Shown: positions 7,274-15,982 of the stretch, piece after piece
Layout of the letters: every line of letters begins with the position of its first letter
Position numbering within the stretch: the stretch's first letter is position 1
Assembly (NCBI GenBank): GCA_949878485.1
Contig: CATLAM010000003.1
Coordinates: forward strand, 75,833-126,634
DNA from: an uncultured Eubacteriales bacterium
GTDB lineage: Bacteria > Bacillota > Clostridia > Christensenellales > UBA1242
DNA length: 50,802 bases
Direction: 5' to 3'
Notes under the pieces: model-generated
Databases searched by the model: none
Seen by the model: the letters and a program-made list of their open reading frames with translations, nothing else
Told to the model about the DNA's origin: nothing
Position numbers and translations under genes: made by a program

Positions 7274-9625
7274 CTATAAATTTCTGGATGTGGTTTGCTG
7301 TTCCAAACCTTGCAAATCCTGACTAATTTCGCTTGTTGAATCTCTGATGATTTCAGCGTAAGCCTTTGTTGTTTGGTCGTAAGTTCTGATTATAAACTGA
7401 GCAGAATCAGCATCCGTATATCCAGAGTAATTTCTGTGTTTTGCTTTTGGATTTCTTTCTCTTACAAACTTCTGAGAAAGTTCTCTTTGCAAATCGTTGT
7501 AACCTTCTCCAGTTGTCACCCTTTCCACCATAACACCATTCTTGTTCATGGCACTCATGATTGCATCGGCACTTTTAACAACAGCATCAATAAGCGAATC
7601 AGAAGAAAGTTCTTGACCGTGCTTATTGCCCGAGCGAAGTTCGTGCAACACTTTGGCTGGAATTTCAATATTGTCATAACAAACAGTCTTAGTTTGTGGA
7701 TCATACCAAATGTATGCCTGAGCAAGCACTCTTGTTTTGCCAGTAGGTTTTCCATTTTCGTCTTTCAAACTTTCTTCAAACACAATAAATCCGGCATTAG
7801 GATTTGTGTATCCATCATCCACACATTCTGCACCAACGCCACCAATATGTTGACAACAATTTGTAATGTCGCCAAGCACAAAACCAAGTGGATCGTCTTT
7901 ATCCAAAACTCTGAATGTCACACAATCAGTTTCTTTGGCTTTGTCTGCCATAATTACATATTTATCTTTAATTTTCTTGGCTTTTTCATAAATTTCTTGA
8001 ATTTCGTCAAATTGTTCTTGGTCATAACCATATTTCCCAATCAATTCAGCCAAAAGTTCGTTTCCGTCTTCAACATCATCATATTCCACAATGGAAGAAT
8101 GTTCGGCAACAAATCTTGGCGTCAACAGCGCTCTTTCTTCGTTGCCATTAACCACTCTGTTTGGATAGTTCTTCAAAATGCTGGAAAAACTGTTGTGAGC
8201 ATTACACAAATAGTCTTGACTGTCCATCCAATCTCCGTCTTTGTCTTTAAGGCGAAAATTCATAAAGTCTGGATTGTCTTTGTAATATTTCATAAAAAAC
8301 TGAGCAAACATCGGATTAAATTCATCTCTAAGGCTTAGTTTAGAAAATCTGGCATGAATTTCTGCACCAATGTCTTTAGGTGTGACATTTGAATTCTTAG
8401 AAACAGCCACATAATTTAATATATACTCAAACGCTTTTTCGCTTTCTCCTTGATTCTTAGAGAAACCACCAATGGCATAATAAACTTTCAACAAATCAGT
8501 CAAAGAGTTGTTTTTCTCTGTGCCTTCCAACGTGTCAAACCCAAGAGTTTTAACAAGTTTACCCCAACGCTGGTTATTGTTGTTTACAAAATAATCTTTC
8601 ATAACTTTTGAAGGAAAAATATCCAAAGTGTATTCTGGTGGAATAAACTTAATTTGCTTTTCTTCTCTCCAAATCTTAAGTTGAACAAGATTTTGTCTGT
8701 AATTTGTTCTAAGCACACTGTTTAATTGATCTAAACTGAAATCTTGTCTGATTGAAACTTTTTCTAAATTTTCATCTTCTTTGTTTGCAAGTGTAACACT
8801 ATTTCCGTCCTTTGAAAGATAAATAAACTTGAAATTACTTCCTTCAAATGATTTTTCTGAGAAGTTAATACTTTTTGCTCCTGTTTGAATTTCAACTTGT
8901 GTGTTTCCAACAAGCCCTGCAAAAATTCTGCTTCCAAACCTTGTTACATGTGATGGCACAACAATTTTTTCCAAACCAACACAGCCTTCAAAAGCATGGT
9001 CTGCAATTTCATTTTCCCATGCTGGAATGACAAATTGTCTTGTTGGTTCTCTTGTCATGTTTAACGCTTCATAAAGCCAACCAGTTTTAGAAAAATCCCA
9101 TTTATATGGGTTATCAAAATCTGGATTTCCATCCAATTCTTCACTTTTTCCACTGTTTAAAAACACTCTTACCAGCGAGTTTTGCCACATAGCACAATTT
9201 GACGAATTCCAATCTGGATGGAATGGAATGCCAGACATGACACATTCTTCTGTTTCAACTTCCAATGTCTTTGCCGCACCAAATCTTTTTCCTTTTGGAT
9301 TGATGCTACTTGGCAAATCATCCCAGTTTGTGATTTCAAAAGTGATAGGTTCAACTTTCACCCATTTTACTTTTCCAGTTTGTCTAATATTGTTTCCATT
9401 TTCTAATATATATACCCAACTTACAACTCTGACATATCTTTCGCCTTTATATTCAAACTCAGGATTCTGTCTTGTTAAAAAATTTTTCTCGCATTCATGT
9501 TGTCCGTTTGTAAGAAAAAGTCTTCCCGAACATTTTAATTCAGGTTTTAATTGCCCATTATTATATAAATTTTCTAATTCAATACTTTCTTGTTCAGATA
9601 CGGCATGATTTATGTATTCACCCAT
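7274..9625 (-). CDS. Large DUF6273/LRR-like protein with an unfamiliar C-terminal domain (3' part of a split gene)
   Basis: A 783-residue frame. Residues 55-160 resemble the DUF6273 type found with BspA-like proteins: YVRVVSWVY, WVKVEPITF, and the NSSNCAMWQNSLVRVFLN segment. Residues 200-280 look like one or two BspA-type leucine-rich repeats (ADHAFEGCVGLEKIVVPS). Residues 300-560 are not recognised. Residues 585-660 hold LGDITNCCQHIGGVG, AGFIVFE and VLAQAYIWYD, which I cannot assign firmly. The first ATG has no ribosome site and overlaps the preceding frame by 16 bases. Reading the two frames as one restores a continuous protein, so this is probably the larger part of one gene broken near 9621-9623. 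Confidence 0.7.
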   Translation of the reverse strand: MGEYINHAVSEQESIELENLYNNGQLKPELKCSGRLFLTNGQHECEKNFLTRQNPEFEYKGERYVRVVSWVYILENGNNIRQTGKVKWVKVEPITFEITNWDDLPSSINPKGKRFGAAKTLEVETEECVMSGIPFHPDWNSSNCAMWQNSLVRVFLNSGKSEELDGNPDFDNPYKWDFSKTGWLYEALNMTREPTRQFVIPAWENEIADHAFEGCVGLEKIVVPSHVTRFGSRIFAGLVGNTQVEIQTGAKSINFSEKSFEGSNFKFIYLSKDGNSVTLANKEDENLEKVSIRQDFSLDQLNSVLRTNYRQNLVQLKIWREEKQIKFIPPEYTLDIFPSKVMKDYFVNNNNQRWGKLVKTLGFDTLEGTEKNNSLTDLLKVYYAIGGFSKNQGESEKAFEYILNYVAVSKNSNVTPKDIGAEIHARFSKLSLRDEFNPMFAQFFMKYYKDNPDFMNFRLKDKDGDWMDSQDYLCNAHNSFSSILKNYPNRVVNGNEERALLTPRFVAEHSSIVEYDDVEDGNELLAELIGKYGYDQEQFDEIQEIYEKAKKIKDKYVIMADKAKETDCVTFRVLDKDDPLGFVLGDITNCCQHIGGVGAECVDDGYTNPNAGFIVFEESLKDENGKPTGKTRVLAQAYIWYDPQTKTVCYDNIEIPAKVLHELRSGNKHGQELSSDSLIDAVVKSADAIMSAMNKNGVMVERVTTGEGYNDLQRELSQKFVRERNPKAKHRNYSGYTDADSAQFIIRTYDQTTKAYAEIIRDSTSEISQDLQGLEQQTTSRNL

Positions 9626-10089
9626 TTGGATAAAATGTTTATCTTCGCCGTCTGATGTTTTTTATGTTCTAAAGTGTAAAAATCGCCACATGCGCTGCGC
9701 GCGGAGATTAAAGATTCAAGATTAAGGGACAACGCAGGGGCAAGGCCAGCATCCATTTCTTTCACACTGCCATAGTCACGCGACCCGTCACAATAAACAT
9801 ATTTGACACAGTCAACATCAGAAGCGGAACGGGAGAAGTAGTATCCAGAGGGTTTACCATTAGAAGCAAAATAGGCATGATTATTAATCCAACCAAAATT
9901 TAAAAGAGCGGCATCTGTCAAAGATTTCATTCTTTGCTCTCTTGTCTTTTTTTTAAGTTCATCCCAAGAATGCAACTTAACTAAATCAGTGGTAACAAGA
10001 GTTTTGTCACCTTTTAAACTATTATAAGTGGTGTTTTCTTGCTTGGTTTTTTGCAAAAGTTTGGTTAAATCTATTCTGACATTATTCAT
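9610..10089 (-). CDS. DUF6273-like protein (5' part of a split gene)
   Basis: A 159-residue frame with GGAG and a strong promoter upstream. Residues 65-130 (GKPSGYYFSRSASD, then YVYCDGSRDY and MDAGLAPALSLNL) match the usual end of a DUF6273 domain, where an RS motif is followed by a Gly-X-Ala/Arg-Pro-Ala-Leu motif. The frame stops at 9610, just after a short G run. Adding one G there would join ...NILSKW to GEYINHAVSEQ of the downstream frame, and proteins of this type often carry a GEYP-like segment at this point. The simplest reading is one gene of about 940 codons with a one-base loss. Confidence 0.65.
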   Translation of the reverse strand: MNNVRIDLTKLLQKTKQENTTYNSLKGDKTLVTTDLVKLHSWDELKKKTREQRMKSLTDAALLNFGWINNHAYFASNGKPSGYYFSRSASDVDCVKYVYCDGSRDYGSVKEMDAGLAPALSLNLESLISARSACGDFYTLEHKKHQTAKINILSKWVNT

Positions 10090-10114
10090 AAAACAAACTC
10101 CATAATATAAAAAT

Positions 10115-10143
10115 ATTATAACATAAAATCATGTTTTTGTAAA
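10115..10143 (-). promoter_or_regulatory. Promoter of the DUF6273/LRR gene cluster
   Basis: TTTACA (10138-10143) and TATAAT (10115-10120) on the minus strand with a 17-base spacer, 25 bases before the ATG at 10089. Confidence 0.72.
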
Positions 10144-10162
10144 TACTATATTCAGTTTAAAT

Positions 10163-10188
10163 AAAAAAACATCCCAAAAGGATGTTTC
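10163..10188 (-). terminator. Terminator after tRNA-Ser
   Basis: AACATCC/GGATGTT stem with a 5-base loop, followed by T7 in the minus direction, starting about 5 bases after the tRNA 3' end. Confidence 0.8.
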
Positions 10189-10192
10189 ATTT

Positions 10193-10282
10193 TGGCGCAG
10201 AGAAAGAGATTCGAACTCTTGGTGCAATTTCTCGCACACAGCCTTTCCAGGGCTGCACCTTAAACCACTCGGACATCTCTGC
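10193..10282 (-). tRNA. tRNA-Ser (anticodon GGA)
   Basis: The minus strand folds as a class II tRNA: a 7-bp acceptor stem (GCAGAGA with TCTCTGC), discriminator G and an encoded CCA; anticodon stem CAGCC/GGCTG around CTGGAAA, giving anticodon GGA for UCC/UCU serine codons; a long variable arm typical of serine tRNAs; and a GTTCGAATC T-loop. It stands alone with its own terminator. Confidence 0.95.
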
Positions 10283-10520
10283 AAAAAATTAGTGAAAAGA
10301 AAACAATTCAAAGTGAAGAATTATTGTTTTTAAATATAAAAAATCACCAAAACTATTCACTCTTAATTCTTATAACTCATCACTACTAAAATATCATAAT
10401 TTTATTACAAAAATCAAGAAAAAATAAAATATAAATAATAAAACTTATAATTTACCAAAAAAGTCGCGAAAAACAAAAACAAACGCTTCCATGAGTGCTT
10501 GCTTAAAGCAAGCCGAATTC
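10283..10520. other. Gene-free stretch with a hairpin after mnmA
   Basis: Very AT-rich, 238 bases, with no supported gene. It must hold the tRNA-Ser promoter; a TTGATT box is visible on the minus strand but no clear -10. A hairpin GCTTGC/GCAAGC at 10497-10513 lies just after the mnmA stop; the T-rich part follows only after about 15 bases, so it is a weak terminator candidate. Confidence 0.4.
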
Positions 10521-11594
10521 TCAGTGCAGTTTTTCGTTTATAATGCCCCCACCAAGACAAGTGCCATCATCAGTATACAAAACTACAAATTGCCCTTCCG
10601 TGATTGCACGCTGCTTTTCATCAAAATCAACTTTTATATGTGTGTCATCCAAAACTGTTACATGCACTTTTTGGTCAGGTTGACGATATCTAAATTTTGC
10701 ATAACAGTCAAATTCTTTCTCTTCAGGCTTGCAAGGAATCCAGTTGAAAGTGTCAGCATAAAGTCCATTTGAAAACAATTCTTCACATTCGCCTTGACTG
10801 ACATAAAGAATGTTCTTTTCCAAATCCTTTTTAAGCACAAACCAACGCTCTCCGTTGCCGTCCACCTTTCCACCGATGTTAAGCCCACGGCGTTGTCCAA
10901 TTGTGTAATACATTAATCCTTCATGTTGCCCAACCACTTTGCCATCCAATGTGCAGATGTCACCACTTTGTGCTGGAAGATATTGTTTTAAAAACTGACG
11001 GAAATTTCTTTCGCCAATAAAACAAATTCCTGTGGAATCTTTTTTCTCTGCTGTGCTTAACTCAAGTTCTTTGGCAATCTCACGCACTTGAGTTTTGTCA
11101 ATGTCAGCAAGTGGAAACAAAACAGACGAAAGTTGTTCTTGTGAAAGTTGATTCAAAAAATATGATTGGTCTTTAGACAAGTCATGTGCTTTTTGCAAAT
11201 AAGTCTTGCCGTCTTTTTGATAGGTTTTTGCATAATGCCCTGTTGCAATCATGTCCGCACCAAGTTGTCGTGCCTTATCTAAAAAAGGTCCAAACTTGAT
11301 TTCACGATTGCACAAAACATCTGGGTTTGGAGTTCTGCCATTTTTATATTCACTTAAAAAATATTGAAACACTCTGTCATAATATTCTTTTGCATAGTTG
11401 ACAGAAAAATAAGGGATGTCCAGTTTGGTGCAAACGCGTTTAACATCTTCATAGTCATCCGCTGCCGAACACTGTCCATCATTTTCATCCCAGTTAATCA
11501 TAAAAAGTCCAATTACATCATGCCCTTGTTTTTTCAACAAATAACAAGCCACACTTGAATCAACTCCACCACTTATTCCAACTACTACTCTCAT
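10521..11594 (-). CDS. mnmA: tRNA-uridine 2-sulfurtransferase
   Basis: Adds sulfur to U34 of tRNA-Lys, -Glu and -Gln in the cytoplasm, using ATP and persulfide from a sulfur relay. The PP-loop SGGVDSS is at residues 8-14. The two catalytic cysteines are present: C95 in [16 protein letters not shown] and C191 in [12 protein letters not shown]. The C-terminal beta domain contains [14 protein letters not shown] and ends with the [17 protein letters not shown] strand. The 357-residue length is normal. The start overlaps the stop of the TM2 gene (ATGA) and AAGGA precedes it, so the two are coupled. Confidence 0.97.
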   Translation of the reverse strand: MRVVVGISGGVDSSVACYLLKKQGHDVIGLFMINWDENDGQCSAADDYEDVKRVCTKLDIPYFSVNYAKEYYDRVFQYFLSEYKNGRTPNPDVLCNREIKFGPFLDKARQLGADMIATGHYAKTYQKDGKTYLQKAHDLSKDQSYFLNQLSQEQLSSVLFPLADIDKTQVREIAKELELSTAEKKDSTGICFIGERNFRQFLKQYLPAQSGDICTLDGKVVGQHEGLMYYTIGQRRGLNIGGKVDGNGERWFVLKKDLEKNILYVSQGECEELFSNGLYADTFNWIPCKPEEKEFDCYAKFRYRQPDQKVHVTVLDDTHIKVDFDEKQRAITEGQFVVLYTDDGTCLGGGIINEKLH

Positions 11595-12214
11595 TTTTGT
11601 TCCTTATCTTCTTCTTGCTTTTCTTCTTTCAAGATTTCACTTTTGTTTTCTGTTTGTTTCTTTTCTTGCTTTTTAATTTCCTTAACTTCATCTTTAAATT
11701 CTTTAACTTTCTTTTTGGTTTCTTTATCCAAAATTTCAGTTACGTTCTCTTCAGGCAATTCCACAATTACAGGCACTTTATATTTTTTGCAACAAACATA
11801 AATCAAACTGACAATCCATGCAATGCCTTCAAGCCCAATTGGAACATATAAAAATGCCTCCATACTGTTCCACAAAACATCATTAAAAATTGTACAAAAA
11901 ACGGCATAAATAAAGCAAATCGTCATGATAATGCCTTTGATATATTTTCCAGTGTAATAATAATGCCCACCAAAAATTCCAGTAAAAAAAGTCATGGCAA
12001 TAAGTTTATACCAGTTTACATCCTTAGGATATTGATTGGTGTAAATTACAAAATCTGTGTCAAACTTTCTAAGTTTTTTCTTGGCTGCCTTATTGGAAGC
12101 AAATTCCAAGCGTGAAAAAAGCAAATCACACTCTTCACAACGAGTCTGATTAATTAAGCATTTATTTCCGCATCTAGGACACTTTTTGTGAGTTTTTGGC
12201 TTGATGAATTTCAT
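11591..12214 (-). CDS. Zinc-ribbon and TM2-domain membrane protein
   Basis: A 207-residue protein. Residues 12-29 form a CxxC...CxxC zinc ribbon. Residues 65-160 hold TM2-type helices ([24 protein letters not shown]), and the C-terminus from about 165 is a Lys/Glu-rich tail of roughly 40 residues with coiled-coil character. TM2 proteins are common and mostly of unknown role. It is coupled to mnmA by a 4-base overlap, but no functional link is known. No clear ribosome site precedes the ATG; TATAAT lies only 2 bases upstream of it, which may be chance. Confidence 0.8.
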   Translation of the reverse strand: MKFIKPKTHKKCPRCGNKCLINQTRCEECDLLFSRLEFASNKAAKKKLRKFDTDFVIYTNQYPKDVNWYKLIAMTFFTGIFGGHYYYTGKYIKGIIMTICFIYAVFCTIFNDVLWNSMEAFLYVPIGLEGIAWIVSLIYVCCKKYKVPVIVELPEENVTEILDKETKKKVKEFKDEVKEIKKQEKKQTENKSEILKEEKQEEDKEQK

Positions 12215-12231
12215 TAATTATATTTTAAATA

Positions 12232-12258
12232 AAAGTCGCTTCATTGTCAAGCGACTTC
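12232..12258 (-). terminator. Terminator after the cyclase-like gene
   Basis: AAGTCGCTT/AAGCGACTT stem with a 7-base loop and a T-rich tail in the minus direction. The stop codon of the cyclase-like gene is within the stem. Confidence 0.8.
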
Positions 12259-13659
12259 TTTCATTTTTTCATCTGCCTTATTAAAATAAACAAATGATGG
12301 TTTGTCATCTGGAATATATTTCAAAATAAATTCAAAAATTTCTTTTGCTTCCTTATAATTCCTTTGATTGTAAGCACAAACCCCTGCTTCAAATTTGTTT
12401 TTCAATTTCTTGATTTTTTCGCGTTTAGTTTTTGTGTAATAACTGAAATCTTCAAAAAGTGGAACTTGCCCAAAATCCGTAGTCAGTGTTCCCGTATAGC
12501 GATGCTCAAAAACAAAATTTTGTGGCAATTCGCCAATCGCTTGTTTTGAAACCAACAACTTAGTCCCAATGTAATCATTGATTTCTTCAATCTTAACGCA
12601 AGTGTCAATCGCATTGGAAATTATGCTTGGAATCTTCCTTTCATCATCACCCACAATGGCGAATGTAACATCAGTTGTGTTTATGCTGATTCGTGCATCT
12701 ATCGGTGGAAGTTCTTTTTGATTTTTGTTTTTAACATCAATGGCACGCAAAATTGCGTGAGCACATTCAATGGCATCTTGTGGTTTTGCAAACACGCAGA
12801 AAAGTCCTTCATTTGTGTTTCGGTCAGTAAAACCGTCATATCGTTTAACAAGTGGCGTAACCACTTTAAAATAAGAATTGATGTAATTAAAATTTTCTTC
12901 CAAACTTAAAACAGTTTGTCCGCCAGAACTTTTCAAATTGCAAAGAAGCGTTGTTGCCGTTTTCTTAATTTGATTTCCAAGTTCCAATTCATGCACACCA
13001 CTCTTACCAAAGAATTTAATAAGTTCTTTTGGAACAAACTTTTGTGCTTCCAAATTTGTCAAACGAATTTTATTTTCTTTTTCTTTGTAATTATAATTAA
13101 TTTTGTTTAAAGAATGTTCAATCTGTTTAAATTGTTTTCCACCACCAACTTTATAATCTTCAAACTTCATTCTGCCATCGCCAAGTTTTTGAGTTATGTT
13201 TTCCACTTTGGAAAGTGGTCTGCACGAAAACAAAATAATAACAAAAAGTGCAATTAAATAAATCAAAGTTGCAAGCCCTGCCCACAAAAGATTATTGTAA
13301 GCATTTTCATTTGTGGCAATGTTTAGTGTCGACCTAACTGCTTGTGAAGTTATGTCACTTTTGTTTTTAACATCAGAGATATAAACCATAAAAACGCCAT
13401 ACATCAAAGTCAACGGAACAACTGAAAAGAAAATTGCATTTGTAAGTCGTTGAGATTTCAAAAATCTGAAGAACAAAATTCCAATAGTGATGTTAATTAA
13501 AACCTGAAAACCAAGTGCCACCCACGCCATGACATCAAACGAAAATTGAAAGCCATCGTTTGTTGGAACAATGCCTTTTAGAAGATAAGGTGTTAAAATT
13601 ACATTTGGCACAACCAAAAGTAAAGTAACAATAATTAAAATTTTTGTGGACGTTCTCAT
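12247..13659 (-). CDS. Membrane protein with a degenerate class III nucleotide cyclase domain
   Basis: About 470 residues: four predicted membrane segments in the first 145, a HAMP-like linker, a class III cyclase homology domain at about 205-390, and a TPR-like tail (FEAGVCAYNQRNYKEAKEIFEFILKY) seen in cyanobacterial-type adenylate cyclases. The domain start FVPKELIKFFGKSG and EENFNYINSYFKVVTPLVKRYDGF are well kept. Both metal-binding aspartates are changed: the usual F-S-D-I-R reads L-C-N-L-K (N241), and G-D in the second motif reads N-E (283-284). Catalysis is therefore unlikely; a sensory or binding role is inferred. The ATG at 13659 is taken; a TTG at 13683 is possible. Neither has a good ribosome site. 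Confidence 0.78.
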   Translation of the reverse strand: MRTSTKILIIVTLLLVVPNVILTPYLLKGIVPTNDGFQFSFDVMAWVALGFQVLINITIGILFFRFLKSQRLTNAIFFSVVPLTLMYGVFMVYISDVKNKSDITSQAVRSTLNIATNENAYNNLLWAGLATLIYLIALFVIILFSCRPLSKVENITQKLGDGRMKFEDYKVGGGKQFKQIEHSLNKINYNYKEKENKIRLTNLEAQKFVPKELIKFFGKSGVHELELGNQIKKTATTLLCNLKSSGGQTVLSLEENFNYINSYFKVVTPLVKRYDGFTDRNTNEGLFCVFAKPQDAIECAHAILRAIDVKNKNQKELPPIDARISINTTDVTFAIVGDDERKIPSIISNAIDTCVKIEEINDYIGTKLLVSKQAIGELPQNFVFEHRYTGTLTTDFGQVPLFEDFSYYTKTKREKIKKLKNKFEAGVCAYNQRNYKEAKEIFEFILKYIPDDKPSFVYFNKADEKMKEVA

Positions 13660-13721
13660 GCCACTATTTTTAGTAAAATTCAAGTTTTAATACACAAAAA
13701 TAAGCAAAAAACATAAAATTT

Positions 13722-13749
13722 TTGATGTTTTCCTATAAATAAGTATAAT
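13722..13749 (+). promoter_or_regulatory. Promoter of the 149-residue protein gene
   Basis: TTGATG (13722-13727), a 16-base spacer and TATAAT (13744-13749), 39 bases before the ATG at 13789. Confidence 0.6.
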
Positions 13750-13788
13750 CTGCCCAAGACGACACACAATAGTCAAGAGGAGAAAAAC

Positions 13789-14238
13789 ATGGAAGAAAAA
13801 GAAGAATTAATGAAATATTTAAACGCGATTTATCAAAACACTCGCACAGCAATTCAGTCTATTGAAGACATCATTTTAAAGGTGGAAGACAACAATCTCA
13901 TCAGCGAACTTTCACGCGAACAAGATGAATATTCATGTCTTGCAAAAGAGTGCGAACACTTTTCCAAAGCAGAAGACATTGAAGATTTAAAAGACAATAA
14001 CTGGATTGAAAAAGCCCGTCTTTGGACAAGCATCAATATGGGAACAATGCTTGACAAAAGCACCCGCAATATCACAGAAATGATGATGTTTGGCACATTC
14101 ATGGGAATCATAACTTGCATCAAAGACAAAGATGACCACAAAGGAGTTTCCACCGAATTGGATGAAATTCTTGATAAACTTTATGAACTTGAAAGAAACA
14201 ATTTGGAAAGATTGCTTCCATTCTTAAAAGAAAATTAA
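13789..14238 (+). CDS. Helical protein of unknown function
   Basis: A 149-residue, all-helical, acidic soluble protein with AGGAG before the ATG. The pattern of helices (YLNAIYQNTRTAIQSIEDII..., SELSREQDEYSCLAKECE, LWTSINMGTMLDKSTRNITEMMMFGTFMGI) resembles small clostridial proteins with a ferritin-like four-helix bundle. No metal-ligand Glu/His pairs typical of a di-iron site are clear, so I make no functional claim. Single-gene unit with its own promoter and terminator. Confidence 0.7.
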   Translation: MEEKEELMKYLNAIYQNTRTAIQSIEDIILKVEDNNLISELSREQDEYSCLAKECEHFSKAEDIEDLKDNNWIEKARLWTSINMGTMLDKSTRNITEMMMFGTFMGIITCIKDKDDHKGVSTELDEILDKLYELERNNLERLLPFLKEN

Positions 14239-14260
14239 AACGCGATTTTGCGTTTTTTTA
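14237..14260 (+). terminator. Terminator
   Basis: AAAACGC/GCGTTTT stem, 6-base loop, T7 tail, directly after the stop codon. Confidence 0.85.
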
Positions 14261-14262
14261 TT

Positions 14263-15108
14263 TTATTGCAAACCTAATTTTGTTGTAAAAATGTCATTAA
14301 GTTTGGTGTCAATTGGAAATCTTAATGACAATTCTAAAACCATTTTTTCACTTAAATTGACAACTCTGCCACTTTCAAGAATAACACAAAAAAGCAAAGT
14401 TTTGGATGTTTGCATTTTGTCAATAAGGTCTTTGATTGTGGTTTCAGGGCTGACATATAAAGAATTAAGTTTGGAAAAATTTTTAGATTTTTTCTTGAAC
14501 ACATTAAGTTTTTCAAACTTGGTTTCAAAATTCAAATCCAACACTCCAGCAAAAAGAAAGACAGAAAACAACAAATAAGTCGGATTAAAATTTATAAAAC
14601 ACATCACAAAAAACATGATGAAAAACACACCACTTAAAAGCAAGTTTAAAAGCAAAGTAATTTTCTTTGCCATTTTTTCAGAGAAATAATAAGATGCCAA
14701 ATCCACAAAAATTCTTCCCCCATCAAGCGGATATGCAGGAAGCAAATTCATAAGAGCCAGCATCATGCTGACAACAACAAACTCGTGACTTAAAAAATAG
14801 AAATTTGGAAAACACCACCAAAACCCCAACACAATAAGCACCGACAAAAAGTTGGCACAAGGTCCAGCAAAAGCAATTTTAAGGTCGTCATTTCGTTGCA
14901 ACTGCTCGTCCAAATAGGACAGCGAAACCCCATAAGGCGAAACAGAAAATCTGGTCAATTTATAGCCTAAAAATTTTGCAACACCAAAATGCCCCAACTC
15001 ATGAATTAAAATGGCAAAAAAATAACTTAAAGCCATAAGTGGGCCAAGCACAATCAAAAGCCAAATCCAAATAATAACTCCAACAGGATGAACGGCAAAA
15101 TTTTTCAT
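14263..15108 (-). CDS. M50-family intramembrane metalloprotease, SpoIVFB-like
   Basis: A 281-residue site-2-protease homologue. HELGH (residues 36-40) gives the zinc-binding pair and NLLPAYPLDGGR supplies the third ligand (D129); six or so hydrophobic segments surround them. The C-terminal 70 residues look like a single CBS-type domain (LYVSPETTIKDLIDKM), as in SpoIVFB, which cleaves pro-sigma-K in Bacillus spores. A sporulation role here is inference. The frame extends 15 codons upstream in a Cys-rich stretch, but the ATG at 15108 fits the family's start (MKNFAVHP) and overlaps the stop of a small upstream frame as ATGA. Confidence 0.85.
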   Translation of the reverse strand: MKNFAVHPVGVIIWIWLLIVLGPLMALSYFFAILIHELGHFGVAKFLGYKLTRFSVSPYGVSLSYLDEQLQRNDDLKIAFAGPCANFLSVLIVLGFWWCFPNFYFLSHEFVVVSMMLALMNLLPAYPLDGGRIFVDLASYYFSEKMAKKITLLLNLLLSGVFFIMFFVMCFINFNPTYLLFSVFLFAGVLDLNFETKFEKLNVFKKKSKNFSKLNSLYVSPETTIKDLIDKMQTSKTLLFCVILESGRVVNLSEKMVLELSLRFPIDTKLNDIFTTKLGLQ

Positions 15109-15242
15109 AGAAGCACACCAATAAGAACAACAGCAACACCTAAGGCACAACAAAAAAGCGTGGAAAAGATAAACACCTTAGAAAATTTATGTTTAAGTTG
15201 CACTTGCTTATATGTTTTGCCATAAGATTTTTGTTTGTTCAC
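15105..15242 (-). CDS. Possible small single-pass membrane protein
   Basis: A 45-residue frame starting with GTG: a basic N-terminus (NKQKSYGKTYKQ) then one membrane helix (FSTLFCCALGVAVVLIGVLL). Its TGA overlaps the ATG of the M50 protease (ATGA), the arrangement used for coupled genes throughout the window. No ribosome site is visible before the GTG, and the frame is short, so this is tentative. If real, it could be a membrane partner of the protease. Confidence 0.35.
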   Translation of the reverse strand: MNKQKSYGKTYKQVQLKHKFSKVFIFSTLFCCALGVAVVLIGVLL

Positions 15243-15289
15243 ATAATAATGTATGCAACCAACAAAAACAATAAAACGCCAAATTTAAA

Positions 15290-15316
15290 CAAAAAAAGAG
15301 AGTTGAACTCTCTTTT
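15290..15316 (-). terminator. Terminator of scpAB
   Basis: Perfect 11-bp arms AAAAGAGAGTT/AACTCTCTTTT around one base, T7 in the minus direction; it overlaps the scpB stop codon. Confidence 0.87.
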
Positions 15317-15980
15317 AAGCAATGTCGCCACCTTCCACAGTTTGAATGTCTGCTTCGCCTTGTAAAAATTCTGGAATTTCTTCATCTGGCAACTTAAATT
15401 CATTGTAAAGACTGTCGCTCTTTTGTTGTGGCTCGCCATCTTCAATGACTTTAATTCTTTCCAAAAGCCCATCATAATCTGGAAGTTCTGCCAAGTCTTG
15501 CAAATTAAATCTCTTCAAAAAGTTTTCTGTTGTTCCAAACAAAAGTGGTTTTCCAACAGCGTCCTTTCTTCCAACAATTTCAATCATGTTTTGGTCAACC
15601 AAAATTTGCACTGCATAATCACAGTTTACGCGTCTTATGTCTTCAATCTCAAGTTTTGTAATTGGTTGTTTGTAAGCGATAATCGCCAAAGTTTCAAGTG
15701 CTGCTCTTGTCAACGCTTTTTCTCTGATTGGATTTAAAACTTCGCTGATATATTCCGCATATAAAGGGTTGGAAGCAAGTTGAACTTTGTTTTTGTAAGT
15801 GATGATGTGAATTCCCTTTTCCCCACAATATTCTTCTTGCAATTCTTTAATAACTTTGTCAAGTTCTTTTTCAGTGATGTTGATTTTTTCCAAAATAAAA
15901 GACTTTTCAATGCCTTCGCCAGCAACAAACAACACTGATAAAATAATTTCTTTCAATTCCTTTTTATTTTCAATATTCAT
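15315..15980 (-). CDS. scpB: Segregation and condensation protein B
   Basis: Kleisin-associated subunit of the Smc-ScpAB condensin, which folds and segregates the chromosome. 221 residues with tandem winged-helix domains; the conserved LTRAALETLAIIAYKQPITKLEIEDIRRVNCDYAVQILVDQ region and GRKDAVGKPLLFGTTENFLKRF identify it. Two in-frame ATGs occur at the start; the second (15980) has GAGG at a 7-base spacing and lies 2 bases after the scpA stop. The tail after residue 175 is acidic and poorly conserved, as usual. Confidence 0.96.
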   Translation of the reverse strand: MNIENKKELKEIILSVLFVAGEGIEKSFILEKINITEKELDKVIKELQEEYCGEKGIHIITYKNKVQLASNPLYAEYISEVLNPIREKALTRAALETLAIIAYKQPITKLEIEDIRRVNCDYAVQILVDQNMIEIVGRKDAVGKPLLFGTTENFLKRFNLQDLAELPDYDGLLERIKVIEDGEPQQKSDSLYNEFKLPDEEIPEFLQGEADIQTVEGGDIA

Positions 15981-15982
15981 AA

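Noticed and set aside
10129..10311. A 60-codon frame on the minus strand
   Set aside because: It runs straight through tRNA-Ser(GGA) and its terminator; it is a by-product of the tRNA.
10497..10513. Terminator of mnmA
   Set aside because: A hairpin is present, but no T-tract follows directly, so it is reported only as part of the gene-free stretch.
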